NCBI RefSeq assembly: GCF_009389715.1
Contig: NW_024067676.1
Location: forward strand, 1,307,501-1,371,500
DNA: 64,000 bases
From: Phoenix dactylifera
Taxonomy: Eukaryota > Streptophyta > Magnoliopsida > Arecales > Arecaceae
Direction: 5' to 3'
Part shown: positions 42,300 to 55,742 of the stretch, piece after piece
Layout: each line of letters begins with the position of its first letter
How positions within the stretch are numbered: the stretch's first letter is position 1
Notes under the pieces: model-generated
What the model saw: the letters and a program-made list of their open reading frames with translations, nothing else
Database searches by the model: none
Told to the model about the DNA's origin: nothing
Program-made: the position numbers and the translations under genes

Positions 42300-45062
42300 T
42301 TCTTATATCCCATTGTTGTGGGTTTTTTCCTGATGACTACTTGGTGAAATTATGCAATTTATCTTGTTGGTTAACAATGCAATTTATTTTAAGCTTGTTT
42401 TCTTGAACCCTATTGCACACACTAATTCACTATTCTGGTTTCTGGTTAGCAGTTGGCAACAGGTGGGAATATTTGATGTCTCTACAATTATGACCGATCT
42501 GCTCAGCTAAATGACGGTCCAAAGGGTTTTCATCCGATCTTACATTAATTTTCTCTTTTAGCTGCCAGTATTTAGTCTGGCAGGCATTGCTAGCCATTTA
42601 ACACCTTTTTAGACCATCAGGAATTCAAAGCTTGTATGCTAATTTTCAGGAAAAGGCTGTAAATTAATTCCAGAGACTTTGTTTTTTTCTGTACAGCAAT
42701 AAAGTGTTGTTCAATGCAATTTTTCTCCCTTCCTCCTTTACCCATCATCTACCCAGTGGCCTTTATCATATATTTAAGTTGGATGCCTTCAAACTCCTCT
42801 CTGGCTTGTTCTTTATTTGAGGTGGGATCATTGCTTGTCATACTCTATGATACTTTTCGCTGCAACCTTAGCATCTTTGGAAGATGGTTCGTAGTTAGCA
42901 GCAGTACAAGATTTTGTCATCTTTTCTCCCCTCATAATAATGTGAGATTGCTTCATTCTAAAGCAACTTAAGTGCTATCATATCTGTAAGCATATGCTCC
43001 TTTAAGACAATGTAATGTCATTATGGATTGCTTGGATTGGCTGTATTTCATACTGCATTTGTAGAGCTTATTAAATTCAATGTAAAATGCTTGGTTACTG
43101 CATCATGTGAGGAATGGTGTTATTTGCCAACTTCAACAGAGTCTCTGAGCCAATGCTCAGCTACTGTGATAGCATCGACTTGAGATGTTGGACCAAACTG
43201 CTTGGAACTGATTTCTATTTTCCCCCTTCTTCCCCCAAATTGAAGGATTAATTTCACCATGCATAGAAAACTAAGACATATCATCCTTAACATTTTTTAG
43301 GTTCTATGTTGATGCGAAGAGACCGAGGGAAAGTTAAGGAAATAAAGGTTTTAGATCTCCTTTGGAGTAATTGCTTTCTCGCAAATTGCAAAATATAAGA
43401 TCCTCTTTTTTTCCCTTCTCTTTTGTGGGTTCTGGATTATAGAGTGGTTTATCTAACTACTTATTTTATCATATCATGACCAGAGGCTGTGGGAGTATGA
43501 CCGGACTCTGATAATCATTTTTTAACTTTCAAGAAGTTAGAACATAATTAGTTGTAAGAGGGAGACTCCTTTTGGATAGCTAAGATGGATTGCTTCAAAT
43601 GCCCTTCAAACTCTACCTCGTAATCTTATTCAAATTAAAGTTTGATGTGATATTATCAACCAAACAACAATTATTTATATAGAAAATTAAACACGAAAAA
43701 AAATATAAATCCAGTGCTCCAAAGATTCAACTTATTATATAGTGTTATTAATCAGATTTTTTGCAATGAAATTGGTATTTAAGTTACAAGCACAGCCATA
43801 TGTTGATCACTTGATCTAGATACAATGAAATTCCATTTTACTAATTCATTTCTCTTATTAAAAATCTAATTGGAGCCTTACAATAAATAACTACTTTGCA
43901 ACAATTTTCATCCAAAGATTCACCTAATCTTTTTCCATATTATATATAAAAATGACAATTTTAAACTTAAGGAAGATTTTTTCTTCATTTCATCTATTTT
44001 TTTATACCGTGTATATCATCCTATTTTTCTTTAAAATTATGTTAATTATCTCGCTTTCTCATCCTCATAAACTACCACCATATGCACTTTCTCTCCTATT
44101 TTCTCAATCATATCATTATCCTTTTGTAAAATATTTGGATAGATTGAATTCTACTTATTTTTTAGATTCATCTTCCGATAAGATGAAACTCTTTTATTCT
44201 GACTCTTAAATAGAATCACCTGCTCTTTTCTCTTTTCTCTCAAACATGCATGGGATGTGCCTAGTTGCTGATCGAATAAAAACATAAATCTTTGAGTTGA
44301 ATACATATATAATGAAGAGCCTTCTTATAATTTCGGCGCATGATATTGTAGCAAACACATAAACATTTTTTCCAGAGAATAAGATTTAGGTCATAGCTAC
44401 TTGTGTTCATAAGCTTGATGTAATGTTGAATGGTTTTGTTAACCGATATGCCCAAGCTATCACATGCGGGACAAGATAGAATTTAAACATGACCAAATAT
44501 TAAGATTTATGCAATATAGCATTGATCTACCCTCTATTTTTCTCTTAAAAAAAGAAAAGAAAAGAGAGCGCGAGACAAAGTAGGATTCAAACACGCACGT
44601 TAGATACTTAAGGTTCAATTCCAAACCATAATAAACAATTAATACATGTTGAAGCATGAGTTTATATATATGAAATTACTAGTTCAAAGTTTTTCAAAAA
44701 ATATTAATTCAAAGTCATAATTTTTCAAAAAAATTATTTTGAGATATATATATTTATATCTATTTATGTTGGACAAATATAGAAACGGTTATGGATACAT
44801 ATATAAATATTCGAATGCCCAAATTTACATCAATATCTGGATATAAAAATATATCCTTACAAGAATTATCTGATCCCATTTTATCCGGGAAGGACAAAAG
44901 CCAGATAAATAAGACCAGGAACAAGTTGGAGAGCTAAAAATTTGGCTCGAGTTCGGCTATAATCGTGGCTCGGCCGCGAATCAGAGAAGCGACCAGGACA
45001 AACTCCCTCTCTCCCTCGGTATCTCTCTCACTCCCTTCTTCGCTCTCGCTTGCGAGACAAAG
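42300..45062. other. intergenic region between PP1 and U1A
   Basis: PP1 3' flank with a possible polyadenylation signal CAATAAAG near 42697, then AT-rich DNA. The last 100 bp are CT-rich (CTCCCTCTCTCCCTCGG) and fit a U1A 5' leader. No gene supported. Confidence 0.45.
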
Positions 45063-48000
45063 ATGAGCACCGGTGGTGATGACGCTTCGGCGATTCAACC
45101 CAACATGACCATCTACATCAACAACCTCAACGAGAAGATCAAAATCGATGGTAAATCCTCTCCCCCTTTTCTTTCTCCTTTTCTTTTTGTTTTCTGGAGG
45201 CGATGCAAGAATCCGTTTTCTTAAGCCCTAAACCCTCAACAGAAGATTAGGGTTTATGTGGTCATGTGCTTTTGTTACTTCTCTTTCTTTGGTATCTCGA
45301 GAAAAACCTAGGTTTTTTGTATGCCCTTATTGATTTATTTTACTTCCCTATCGTTCATCTATTGAATTATAATCTTTGACGAAGTGATATTTCATCAATT
45401 CTTGTGTCTAATTCTTGGAGCTAGGAAAATGTTTCGTACCAACGTATTCGGGTCCATAACCATTCATTCCAATGCACGGGATCTTGTAGCAGTTATCAAT
45501 GAGGCCCTATCAATTAGTATTACACAGAAGAAATCAATTATAGAAACTAATACAATTAGATCAGCTCTTCATAGACAAACTTGGGATTTGCGATCCCAGG
45601 TAAGATCAGTTCAGGATCATGGGTTCCTTTTCTATCAGATAAGAAGGGCTGTTGCACAAAATGTACTTCTAAATAATTGTCCCATAGATCCTATATTCAT
45701 CTATATGAAGAAGAAATAATGTAAGGAAGGGGATTCTCATTTGTACAAATAGTTCCTTGAACTTGGAATGAGCATGAAACAATTAATGATACTTCTTCAT
45801 CTTTTGGGTTATTCTGTCGGATCGGTCGCTCAATAGTTTTGGTCTTCATCCGGACCTGTTGAAAAAAACAAGGATCCCTTCTTATGGATTCTTGAGAAAT
45901 GCCTGTTGCAGAAAACATGTTCTTTCCTTTTTCTTTTCTTCTGAGCTGAATACCTCGTGCTCGGTGTTGGTGGTGATCTTCTGAATACATGAACTGCTTT
46001 ACCTGGTCTATAATATTCCATTTAAATCATAGAGTCGTGATCTTGATTAGTTTGGTGATGGCTAACTCGACATGGATTTGGGTATGAGCCTTGAAACTGA
46101 CTCTGAATCTGAGTAATATAAGATGGGGTTGTGTGAAAGGAAGAATGATGTCAGATTTGGACATTATGTTTTTTGTGGACTGGATTTGTTCAATAACATC
46201 TGAATTTAGGGTACCTCGTAAGATATAGGTGTTTGTTTGACTTGGGGTTTTGGGAGAATTCGTATGGCTGATAGTCTTTGAGAAATAGAATGCTCCATGT
46301 GCTTAAAGGAAGATGAGAGGGTTATCAACTGCATTTAGAGGTATGGTTTTAGGCTTCAAGATCTGCTTGTGTGAATTAGACTGTTCTGATATGGCCTGCT
46401 TGTCTTCATGTGTTGTGAGAGAATTGCGTACTAGTATGTTACATTGGAAAAGGGGTAGGTTTGTGCCAGGCTTATGATTGAAAGTTTCCGTAGTTTGATG
46501 TACTAGCTTGACCGCAGGGTGAAATATCTTGCTTTTGTCTGACCTTTAATCAGATGCAGTGTATTACTTTTTAATACTGGAAAGGGAAGCAAGAAAATAA
46601 TGAATATTTTGGAACTCAAATATTTCATAGTCTTCTTTGGTTTTGCCAAAATTTAACAAAGTTTCATTTTTCTGTCAGAAAGCATAACAGAACCTTAAAA
46701 TAATAAAATTTTAATAAAATAGATAATCAATAGTTTGAAAAGTATACAGCTGTTTGGAGAATTTCATGGCTACCGTCCCGACTACTACTAATTTATGGAA
46801 ACAGGATGGGAGGGGGATGCCAATAATAAAATGGAATGGTTGGTGTAAGAATGGACTTAGAAATGCTTGCTTTGATTGTAATAATAAAGAAGAACTTGTA
46901 TACAAAGAAGTGAAGAGCATTGGCGTGGATGAAGTAAACATTGATTATTGTAACTGTTCTTCTCTTCTTTGGGTGAGAAGACTTCAGTTTAGCTCCAATC
47001 AACAAATATGGTTGGACATATGCACCTCATAAGGTCAATAAAATTATACAGTGCGTTGAAACCTGTCCCTTATCAGTCAACAAGCTAAAAGGTGCATTGT
47101 CTGTATCTAAGCTTCACAATATTGTTAAATAGCAAATAAGCAAGATCAGAAGAGGATTGTGGAAGTTTTTGATTTGGCCAAGAATCAGCAAATAGCAGAT
47201 AAGCAGTGTTAACATTATGTATCCCTAAATAATTGTGGAATTCGATTTTTGGGGCTTCCTTTCCTATTCATGGACATCATCTATGACTGATAATTATTTT
47301 CCTTTATATTCATAATTTGATGCAACTTCACCTTAATTTTGAGATAATAGTGAAAAGGAGCTAAAATTTTCACAATGTAACCATCCTAACAGGCTTGCAA
47401 TAGTTTCTTGCCACTTCCCTCTTCTAGGTCTTGGTGTATTTATTTGTTCTGCTAATTGTAAGGAGCACAGGCATTTGAGTCAAAACTCATGTAAGCATCA
47501 GAAAGCCAAATATTCTGATCATACTATTCCATGGATTGTTACAATGGATATTTAAAGTAGATGATGTGTTATGTTTGTATATGCACCATGAGGCGGCATT
47601 TGGTATGCCCATTGTTTTCTGCCAGCTTAGCAATCATTTATGAGCAAGTTTATAAAGAAATCCAACTGGTACGAACCATCGACCTCCTAAGTTCGATCTA
47701 TTCCCACTAGGATCTATTAGTTGGATCTATTTCATAGAATAATTAAGATTTGATTTCCTGAATTTTCTCTCTCTGTTATCATCTCTTCTTCTATGCTTCT
47801 CCATTCTTGTTTTATTTCATTCAGACTTTTTCCAGATCTCTCGAAAAGTCCATAGTAGCCTGCATAAAGCCTCTAATATTAACTGTGGACCTCTGCAAGT
47901 CCTAAAACATTGAATCCTCCCGCAATAGTACCAAACCTCCTCTCTGCTTTGTCTTTGTTAAGCTATTAACCTGATTAGACATCTGATCTGAACATCTGCT

Positions 48001-50085
48001 GGAGAAAGTCTAGATTAAAATGGCCAAAAACCACAGGGCTGTTATCCATTTTGGGCTCTTTGAGTACCAATGTGATGAATTATGATAATATCTCTTAGGA
48101 ATACTTAATTGCTATTCAATATCAGGACATGGTTGTCTATTTTGAGTCATTGATTGTTGTTTGATGTTTCACTTTCTCTATATTGCTTTACAGATTTATT
48201 TCCTCTTATTCCATTTGAGCTTCTCCTTCTGTTTACTTGAGCTGATTTTATTTGGCTAATATCAATGTCTTGTTAAACAGAACTTAAAAAATCCCTGCAT
48301 GCTGTTTTTTCACAATTTGGGAAGATATTGGAGGTGCTTGCTTTTAAGACGCTGAAACATAAAGGACAGGCATGGGTTATCTTTGAGGATGTTTCATCAG
48401 CAAAGGAGGCACTCAAGCGGATGCAAGGATTTCCATTCTATGACAAGCCCATGGTAAATGTCAAGGCCTTTTAACCCCAATTATGATGTTTATAAAAAAA
48501 ACATTTTAGAGCTTTTGTAGCAAATTTTGAATTTTTAAATTAGGGTGTCATCATATGCCTGATAGCTATTCCTTACATCATGCTTTTAAAGTCATATTGA
48601 GTTGGCTGTGCTTTGTTGGATCCATGGTGATCTTTTTAACATACAGTTTTTAATGCATGATTGTAATGACTAGGAAACTAATGTTGGTATTCTGCTATAA
48701 ATTGATGCTACATTAAGAGATTATGAAGATACGCTGTGCTTGTTCTTCTACAAAATTTGCCACACTTGATAACTGAAGTCTGATGTAATTTTGTTTTCTG
48801 AATAAAACACTGTTAAGCATTAATTCTTCATTTCCTGGAGTTTATCAAGAAATGATCTATGGAAAACCTCATACTAAGAGTACTTCTGATGGTAGATAAG
48901 TCTTGACTGTACTGTTTATGCATGTGTTTGTCAACTTTTGTCACAGTTTAGATTATCACAAATTACTCTCACATCTCATTCAAGTGACCAAAATGGATGC
49001 TACTTTTGGAGGAAAACGCCCCTTATGTTGTTCATGTAATTTCTTGTTTGGTAATTCCAGGTACAAGTTATAAAGGTGAGATATTAACAATATTTTTAAA
49101 TTATACCATATTTTTTCTTGTGCTCTCTTGACATTATTTAGAGGAAGATGGGAACAAGAAGGTTATACTATATATACAAGGATTTACATGCCAACCTGTA
49201 ATAGTGTGGACAAGGCTTTGATGGTTACGATTATAGAGTCCAACAAGATGATTCAGTTGCGAACTGCTTTGAGACTGTAGAAGCATCAAATGGTGCTCAA
49301 GGCTTCGAGAGCTTGGTGTTTTTGCATAGTTCTTTTGGGCCGCATTTCGGGTGTTAGGGTGGTTGATATAATTGTATGTTGTCAGTCTGGGATGTGCCAT
49401 TCCCAATTGGAGTTATTTACTGATCTCCTTTTGGATGATCGAACAAGAATAAATATCTGTAAACATATTTGAGCGGCGTAATTGCCATGAATGGATGTGT
49501 TTTATGGCGTCAGTTTGGCTAATGACATTCTCAGTCTGAGTTGTTCTTTAATTTCCTTTTGGATGATCTAATAACAATAAATATCTTTGGACCTATTAGG
49601 GTGACTTAATTAAGTTATTGCTGTTGATAAGCTTGGAAGAACGACTCTTCAAAGGAAGACTAGCTTTAGAGTAGAGAATAGAAGTTTGATAGTAGATGTT
49701 TGCCATGTGAAAATGAGTGAAAATTTATTAGAATGGTTAAAGACAAGCTTGAAGAAGCGCTCAAGAACTCGAGTGATTCCTAGGTTGGGCACAATATAAT
49801 TTCACCTGTCACTAACAAACTCAAGTATAACAAGATTGAAATTCGAATTGCTTTGTTACTTTATGGAATACATGAAAGGGAAGAAGTATAAGAAATTCTG
49901 AGGGAAAAAAAGAATAAGAATTAAGATTTTTGGTGTTGTTCTATGCAGAATTTATAAATGGAAAATAGGCCAGGATAATGCTGATCATAACAGGAATAGA
50001 AATCACTGACAGAAACTAATGTAAATTGATTTTTTAAAAGGAAAATTAGGGTTTGTGTGCATGCATGTTCATTTGTTTGTGACTC

Positions 50086-50128
<43 letters not shown>

Positions 50129-53100
50129 CATGCGAAATGTATGTTTTCTTCTTCTAGCTATTATTTGAGTAGTGTCAACCTCAGGATTAAGGGAAGTCTA
50201 TTTTCCCCTATCCTTTTTTTTCTTTAAACCAAAAGTTAAGCCATCCTGACAGCATTTATAAGCTCATCGAGTAAGTACCATGGTTGATTGCATTTGTGTG
50301 CAAAAAAGCATGCAATACCTAAATTTGATGTATTTAGAAGTTCTGTGTTTCAATTTTTATGCTTAGGAAAATTACTGGTAGTTACATGCAGGAGACTTAT
50401 TTTTCATGATTCTGTCCATTAGGCTGGAATTATGCATCTAATGGGTGCTTTAGTTAGTTACCGATAAAACCTTATATCTGTTGCCCTTAATTTCTCTCTT
50501 CAATCAAGTTAAAATTTTATTTGTAATACAAGTTCAATTTTTTGGTATTTGTTCAATCCTTGAAATTTCCTCTTGTTTCCCCTTTCATTTCATTTATTCT
50601 TTGTTACTAGTCTTGGCATTTTCTCTTTTTTTTTTGGATAACAAGCCCATGGGAAAAGAGAAAAAGATCATTTCTGCTAACAGGTGCTTGAGGAATCATG
50701 TGATCATAGCTTAGGTGGCAGTTGTATTTCTACCTTAGTACCTTCTGTCTTACTTATGTAAGAAGATGATAAGGGGAGTGAACAAATGGTCGTTACAAGA
50801 TAATTCAATTGGTGGTTTTACTGGGTTGTGGATGAGAAAACACATTACCATTCTAATGATCATGGTGGCTCTATTGTTACAGAAATAGTGGGGAAGAAAT
50901 CATGCTAAACTTGGGCAAAGACTTGATGAAGATCAAGTTGCGGTGTCAGGAATTGGTGTTCTTGTAAGGATACAAGATCAAAAATTAGGATATATGGGTT
51001 GGCTGTTAGAGATGAAATTTTTTTGCTTGTAATGTGAAAGTATTAGATGGAGAACATAGAAATAGCCCTCATAATTTTTGCAAGCAAACTGATCTGCACA
51101 TCTGTCAAGAAAGTACTTTTGGACTAGTTCCAAACTATAAAATTCCCTTAGTAAGATATACTATAAACTAGCAAATAAGTTTCATGATATTGGTTATTCG
51201 AGTTGTTGTTTCAGCAGTTTTGGAGATCATAAAAAAATCTGGAAATATGGGTCAGAATTAAGAAATAATAAGAAATAGTTAAAAACATGAAATCTGTCAA
51301 GAATAACAAATTTAATGTCATCTCAAAATATATAATATGTTTAGTACCTTTAGATATAATTCTTTTATGGTACTTTCCTGTTGAAACAATAAAAGTATTT
51401 TTGAAAATGAAATGTGTAAAAAGTTGTTTTTGGAGTGTACTGTATCAAACATTTGCAGTCTAACATATGGAAGGAGAAAGTTTTGTGAAATTTTAGCTCT
51501 ATGATAGCAAAACCTTTGTCAGAAAATGTACTTTTCCTCTAAATGGTTTTTGAAGTTTGCGTCCCAGTGCTACCAGTTGTTCACAGAGCTTGCAAAATTG
51601 AAGTTTTCTCTAGAGAACATATCCCAAATTTAAAGAGATGAAAATATGCATATAAGTAGAATAAAAAACCTTTGTATACATTATATGTGGTGCCATGAGA
51701 TAGTGACCCACCCCAATTTCTTATCAGGTTTGGGCTGAAACCCAAACCTTCGATTATTCCTTTTGGAGTTTTTAAACAAAATTTTAGTCATGGAACCATA
51801 TAACATTCATGATAAAAAAGAAAAGGATATGACACATAAGAATAATTCTTTGATCTTTCATGCATATGTTTAACAGTTGAAACTTGAAATGGTCATGAAC
51901 TTATGTGATAACCTGTGCAAAAATGTCTTTTAATGGGACACTTCAGTAGCTGGTTAAATATATCAACACTTCTAGCTGACATATGGACTCCATTTTGAGT
52001 GTTCCCATGAGTGCCATGTTGTGTCATGTGGTGTCTAATGTCCAGACATGTCAACATTCTAGGAATCTGGAAATTGAATGTTCTGATGATGCAGCAGTTA
52101 GCATTTGAAAATAAGTTCTTGAAGTGACATATCGAATGATGAAAAAATGCTTTCAACTTATATCCTACAACCTCAAAGCTATTCATTTTTCTCAAATTTT
52201 CATCTTTTCTCATACCAGTGCAAATGTAATAGCAGGGTTGGTCCTTAGTGCATGCAAGAGGTCATTTGTGTTAGCCCCAAATATTTTCTGTTTCTAAGTG
52301 TTTATATTGTGGCATTCTGCTTTGATTTTTTCCCTGCTTACATTCTTGTCCCATTGTGGGACCGCTACTTTCTCTGCCCTTCATAATGATAAGATGGTTT
52401 GTTAAAATGCAGAGAATTCAGTATGCAAAGACCAAATCAGATATAATAGCAAAAGCTGATGGTACTTTTGTCCCTCGTGAAAGACGGAAGAGGCATGAAG
52501 AAAGGGGTGAGACTGGGCTTTGGTGTTTTTTATGTTACTTAACCCCCCCCCCCTCTCCCTCCCTCCCTCCCTCCCTTCCTCCTTTCCTCCTCCTCCTCCT
52601 CTTTCTTTCTCTCTTTGTCTCCTTATGTAAGAAAACTGCTTATATCTATGTTATGTAATTTGGTGATTCAATTTCTGGCTTCTAAGCTCTTCTATTCTTT
52701 ATGAATCATTTCATGGTAGATATGAGCATAACTGCATAAACATAACCATCTAGCCTTTCCGAACTATTTGAGATTGGCTTTACGGATCCCTGTTTGCCAA
52801 GTAGTCCTATTTATTGGGTGTTTGAAGGATCAATAAGTAATGCTGGTTGATTATTTAACTTGGAAAATGCCACCTCAGTTTTCTTTGACACAAATATGAT
52901 GTACTAGTAGATAAGTGACTAAACTAATGCTTTTCAGATGCTAAGTTAACAACATTGATCATTTCATAAATATACACAATAAGGGGCTCAATCTCAACTC
53001 CTGCCTGACTATCTTGAGCCATTATATTACATAATTTACCTATCAAAACTTTAAAGAATCTGTTGTATTAGATATATATCTGCTTAATTTGCATTATTTT

Positions 53101-55742
53101 GATAGGAAACATTGCTTACATTTTTTCTGGTTATGATACTATGCAGCTGAAAGAAAGCGGCGAGAGCAACAGCTTGATGCTACCCAAACTGGATCTGGCC
53201 CCTACGGAGCTACACCACCTGTATGCATACTGGGATTTTTATCTTTCATATTTTGGATCCTGCCATGACCTGTTCTAGAACTATAATAACTTTCCAAGGA
53301 GGTTATGTCTAGCCTTCTTCGCAAACTTTGCCATAAAATGTGCTTATCATGCAAAGTTACAGTTATACCTTCTGAAAAATGCAACAGCATGAATATATTA
53401 ACTACCTTGGCTACCCTCTTGTGCCTTATATCGGCATGATTAATGCCCATCCAAATCTAATTTGCCATAAAATTGGAAGGTCCAACCCAAGCAGTGTTCT
53501 TATCTTTATGAAACTGAAATCCATCCCATACATTAAAAAATTAATAAATGAAAAAACTCAATATTTGATTCCGCACTTTCTCTAACTCATCTGCTGCCCC
53601 CACTGCTTTTGGAATTGCATATTCTGTCTCCTTGTATGTATTCAAAACAATCCATCTGTTTTGTAGTCTTTTGTGTAATTTCAAGAAGATCCACCAAACA
53701 CAACTTTTTTCTTCTTGTGCAGGATCATAATAGTTGATGCCAGCTTCTAATTTCATTCAAGATCGTAGTTATCCATGCAAGGCCTTTACGCCCCACTTGT
53801 TTGAGATCACAACCATCTTACAAACCCCCTCAAATGCGAGATTTTATGCATTAGAATAACCCAAACTCAACAACAACTTGATATGATTCTCTATAAGGTT
53901 TTACTTGTAGGACACAAATTAGCTTGTTATTCAGACATATGAACAAACTAATAACAGAAGCAAGGAAAAGAGAAAAGCAGTGTTTTTGTTTGATAAGTTT
54001 GAAATCTTATAGGACAGGAGATGTCCTTAGATGCTTTTTGTTCCATATGCACGGATTCTCAGTCTTTTCCCTGAATAGGACATGGCGGTCCGATATGAGG
54101 TATCTTAGGTTGTGGTTTTAAATATGAGAGTTCATTATGATAATAGAGCTTGAGGATGGTTTTGTTCAAACTATATACTGATCTTTATAAAAACTTAAAT
54201 GACATGGTGTAGTTGAGTTCTTAAAACGGATAGATCCACTGTTTAAAATAATATTTAGCTACTAGTAATTAAATAACAAGAGGTTACGGCTTTCTACTTA
54301 TAATGTATCACCTTTGCCGATCACATTGATCACAAATGATTTTACCGGAGGCTGATAGAATTGGTTCAAAGATAAATATGAGACTTATCTGTTTCATGTC
54401 TTTTGTAGGGAAGCTTAGCAAAGTAGGGTTGTCAAACTTTGGGCCGTGTTATGTGATATGAAAATATGTGGTTCTCTGGTGGCAGATCCTACACTTCTAG
54501 CTTATACATTGGTCTCATGCCCAACCCATATGCAAATTTATTACCAAAAACTGACTTTTTTTGCACATATTGTATATTACGATTATAAGGATACATATTG
54601 TGTTACAAGAAATTACCTGTATAGCACCATTCCCAGAGCTGTATTCACATATTTGTATTATTTTAGACAAGAAGTGTTATACATGCATATGGGGCAGATA
54701 CCAAACTTGGCTACTTCTAGCAATGGGAGCAAAAGATGTTGCTTATTTGCCCTGATAGTGGTATATGACACCTGTTAGGAAATACAACATGAATAATTAT
54801 ATGATAGCACCAATTTCTTGAATCCTCGATTGGAACAAGATTTAGCACCAGCAGTAATCTGTGTTAGGGAGTGAAGGGATACATGCTTGGGTGACAGGCA
54901 CCGATATGTGCAGAATTTCTATTGGTGGGAGAGGATGTTTGCTGAAGTATTTGTTAAGTTGGGTCCTTCATAGCTCATATAAATACTTCCCTGCATTTTC
55001 TGATTTGATCTTTTTCTCGTTAAGAAATTTAATGTAACAGACCTGAATGGCCAGTTTATTTTTTGATGCTTATGGTTGAACATCAGTAATAATCCCTGCA
55101 TTGTTGTCTGAAAGTGAGCAGCAATGCTGTTACTTGAACCTGCTTACCAGCATCTCTGATATCAAAGGAATGTTAAAAGGAAAAAGGAATTATTCATAGA
55201 ACCATGCTTCAAACGGAAGTCGACAATGTAGATCATTGTTGCAATCTATAATAATTTGAGCTCATGAGCTATCTGATATATTTAGGTTTTTTCCTCGTGT
55301 GTTTGTATGCATGCTTGTGCTGATGGTTATAGTTTGTCTTTTACATATATTGTTGCCTGGTGGGTGCTCTGATTTCCTAAGCCTTTTTTTTCCTTTTCTT
55401 CTTTTAAAGAAAATTTTCCTAATCTACTTTCACATTAAAAAAATGCAGCTTTCTCAATTGCCTTATCCTGGAGGGGCTAAATCGATGATTCCTGAAGCAC
55501 CAGCACTGCCAAACAGCATACTCTTCGTTCAGAATCTTCCCCATGAGACTACTCCCATGATGCTGCAAATGCTCTTCTGTCAGTATCCTGGTTTCAAGGA
55601 GGTTAGAATGGTAGAAGCAAAGCCTGGAATTGCTTTTGTGGAGTATGGAGATGAGATGCAGGCTACACTTGCCATGCAAGGTCTTCAGGGTTTCAAGATT
55701 ACACAACAGAATCCTATGCTTATTACATATGCAAAGAAGTAG
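45063..55742 (+). CDS. U1A: U1 small nuclear ribonucleoprotein A (U1A), five exons
   Basis: Exons: 45063-45150, 48281-48453, 52413-52506, 53147-53220 and 55449-55742. They join to 723 nt and a 240-residue protein with all junctions in frame and GT-AG introns. U1A binds stem-loop II of U1 snRNA in the nucleus and takes part in 5' splice-site recognition. RRM1 has RNP2 IYINNL (residues 17-22) and RNP1 KGQAWVIF (57-64). A basic linker [19 protein letters not shown] follows, then a Gly/Pro-rich stretch. RRM2 has RNP2 ILFVQNL (167-173) and RNP1 GIAFVEY (203-209). [15 protein letters not shown] and the [11 protein letters not shown] form point to U1A rather than the paralogue U2B''. The introns are large (3.1, 4.0, 0.6 and 2.2 kb). 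The gene appears intact. Confidence 0.95.
45420..45905 (+). pseudogene. ycf2: nuclear copy of a plastid ycf2 fragment in U1A intron 1
   Basis: The stretch starting near 45429 translates to [20 protein letters not shown] and on through [20 protein letters not shown] and [17 protein letters not shown], which is the C-terminal region of the plastid protein Ycf2. After a stop at 45717 the same frame gives EGDSHLYK, a stop, then [10 protein letters not shown] and VGSVAQ, with further stops. Homology fades near 45905. It is plastid DNA moved to the nucleus (directly or through mitochondria) and decayed. It should not be annotated as a coding gene. Confidence 0.88.
45906..48280. other. rest of U1A intron 1
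   Basis: No supported gene. The open frame at 46754-47032 has no family resemblance I can see. A small part after 45905 might still be organellar, but I cannot align it. Confidence 0.4.
48454..52412. other. U1A intron 2
   Basis: 4 kb of non-coding DNA with a compound (GT)n(GA)n microsatellite at about 50085-50128. No gene or clear element seen. Confidence 0.5.
52540..52620. repeat. pyrimidine microsatellite in U1A intron 3
   Basis: A C-run followed by (CCCT)n, (CTC)n and CTTT units on the plus strand directly downstream of exon 3. Length is likely to vary between individuals. Confidence 0.85.
53221..55448. other. U1A intron 4
   Basis: 2.2 kb of non-coding DNA; no gene or clear element seen. 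Confidence 0.5.

Noticed and set aside
45384-45719. Small gene of 111 codons in U1A intron 1
   Set aside because: The translation is the C-terminal part of plastid Ycf2 and continues past stops, so it is transferred plastid DNA.
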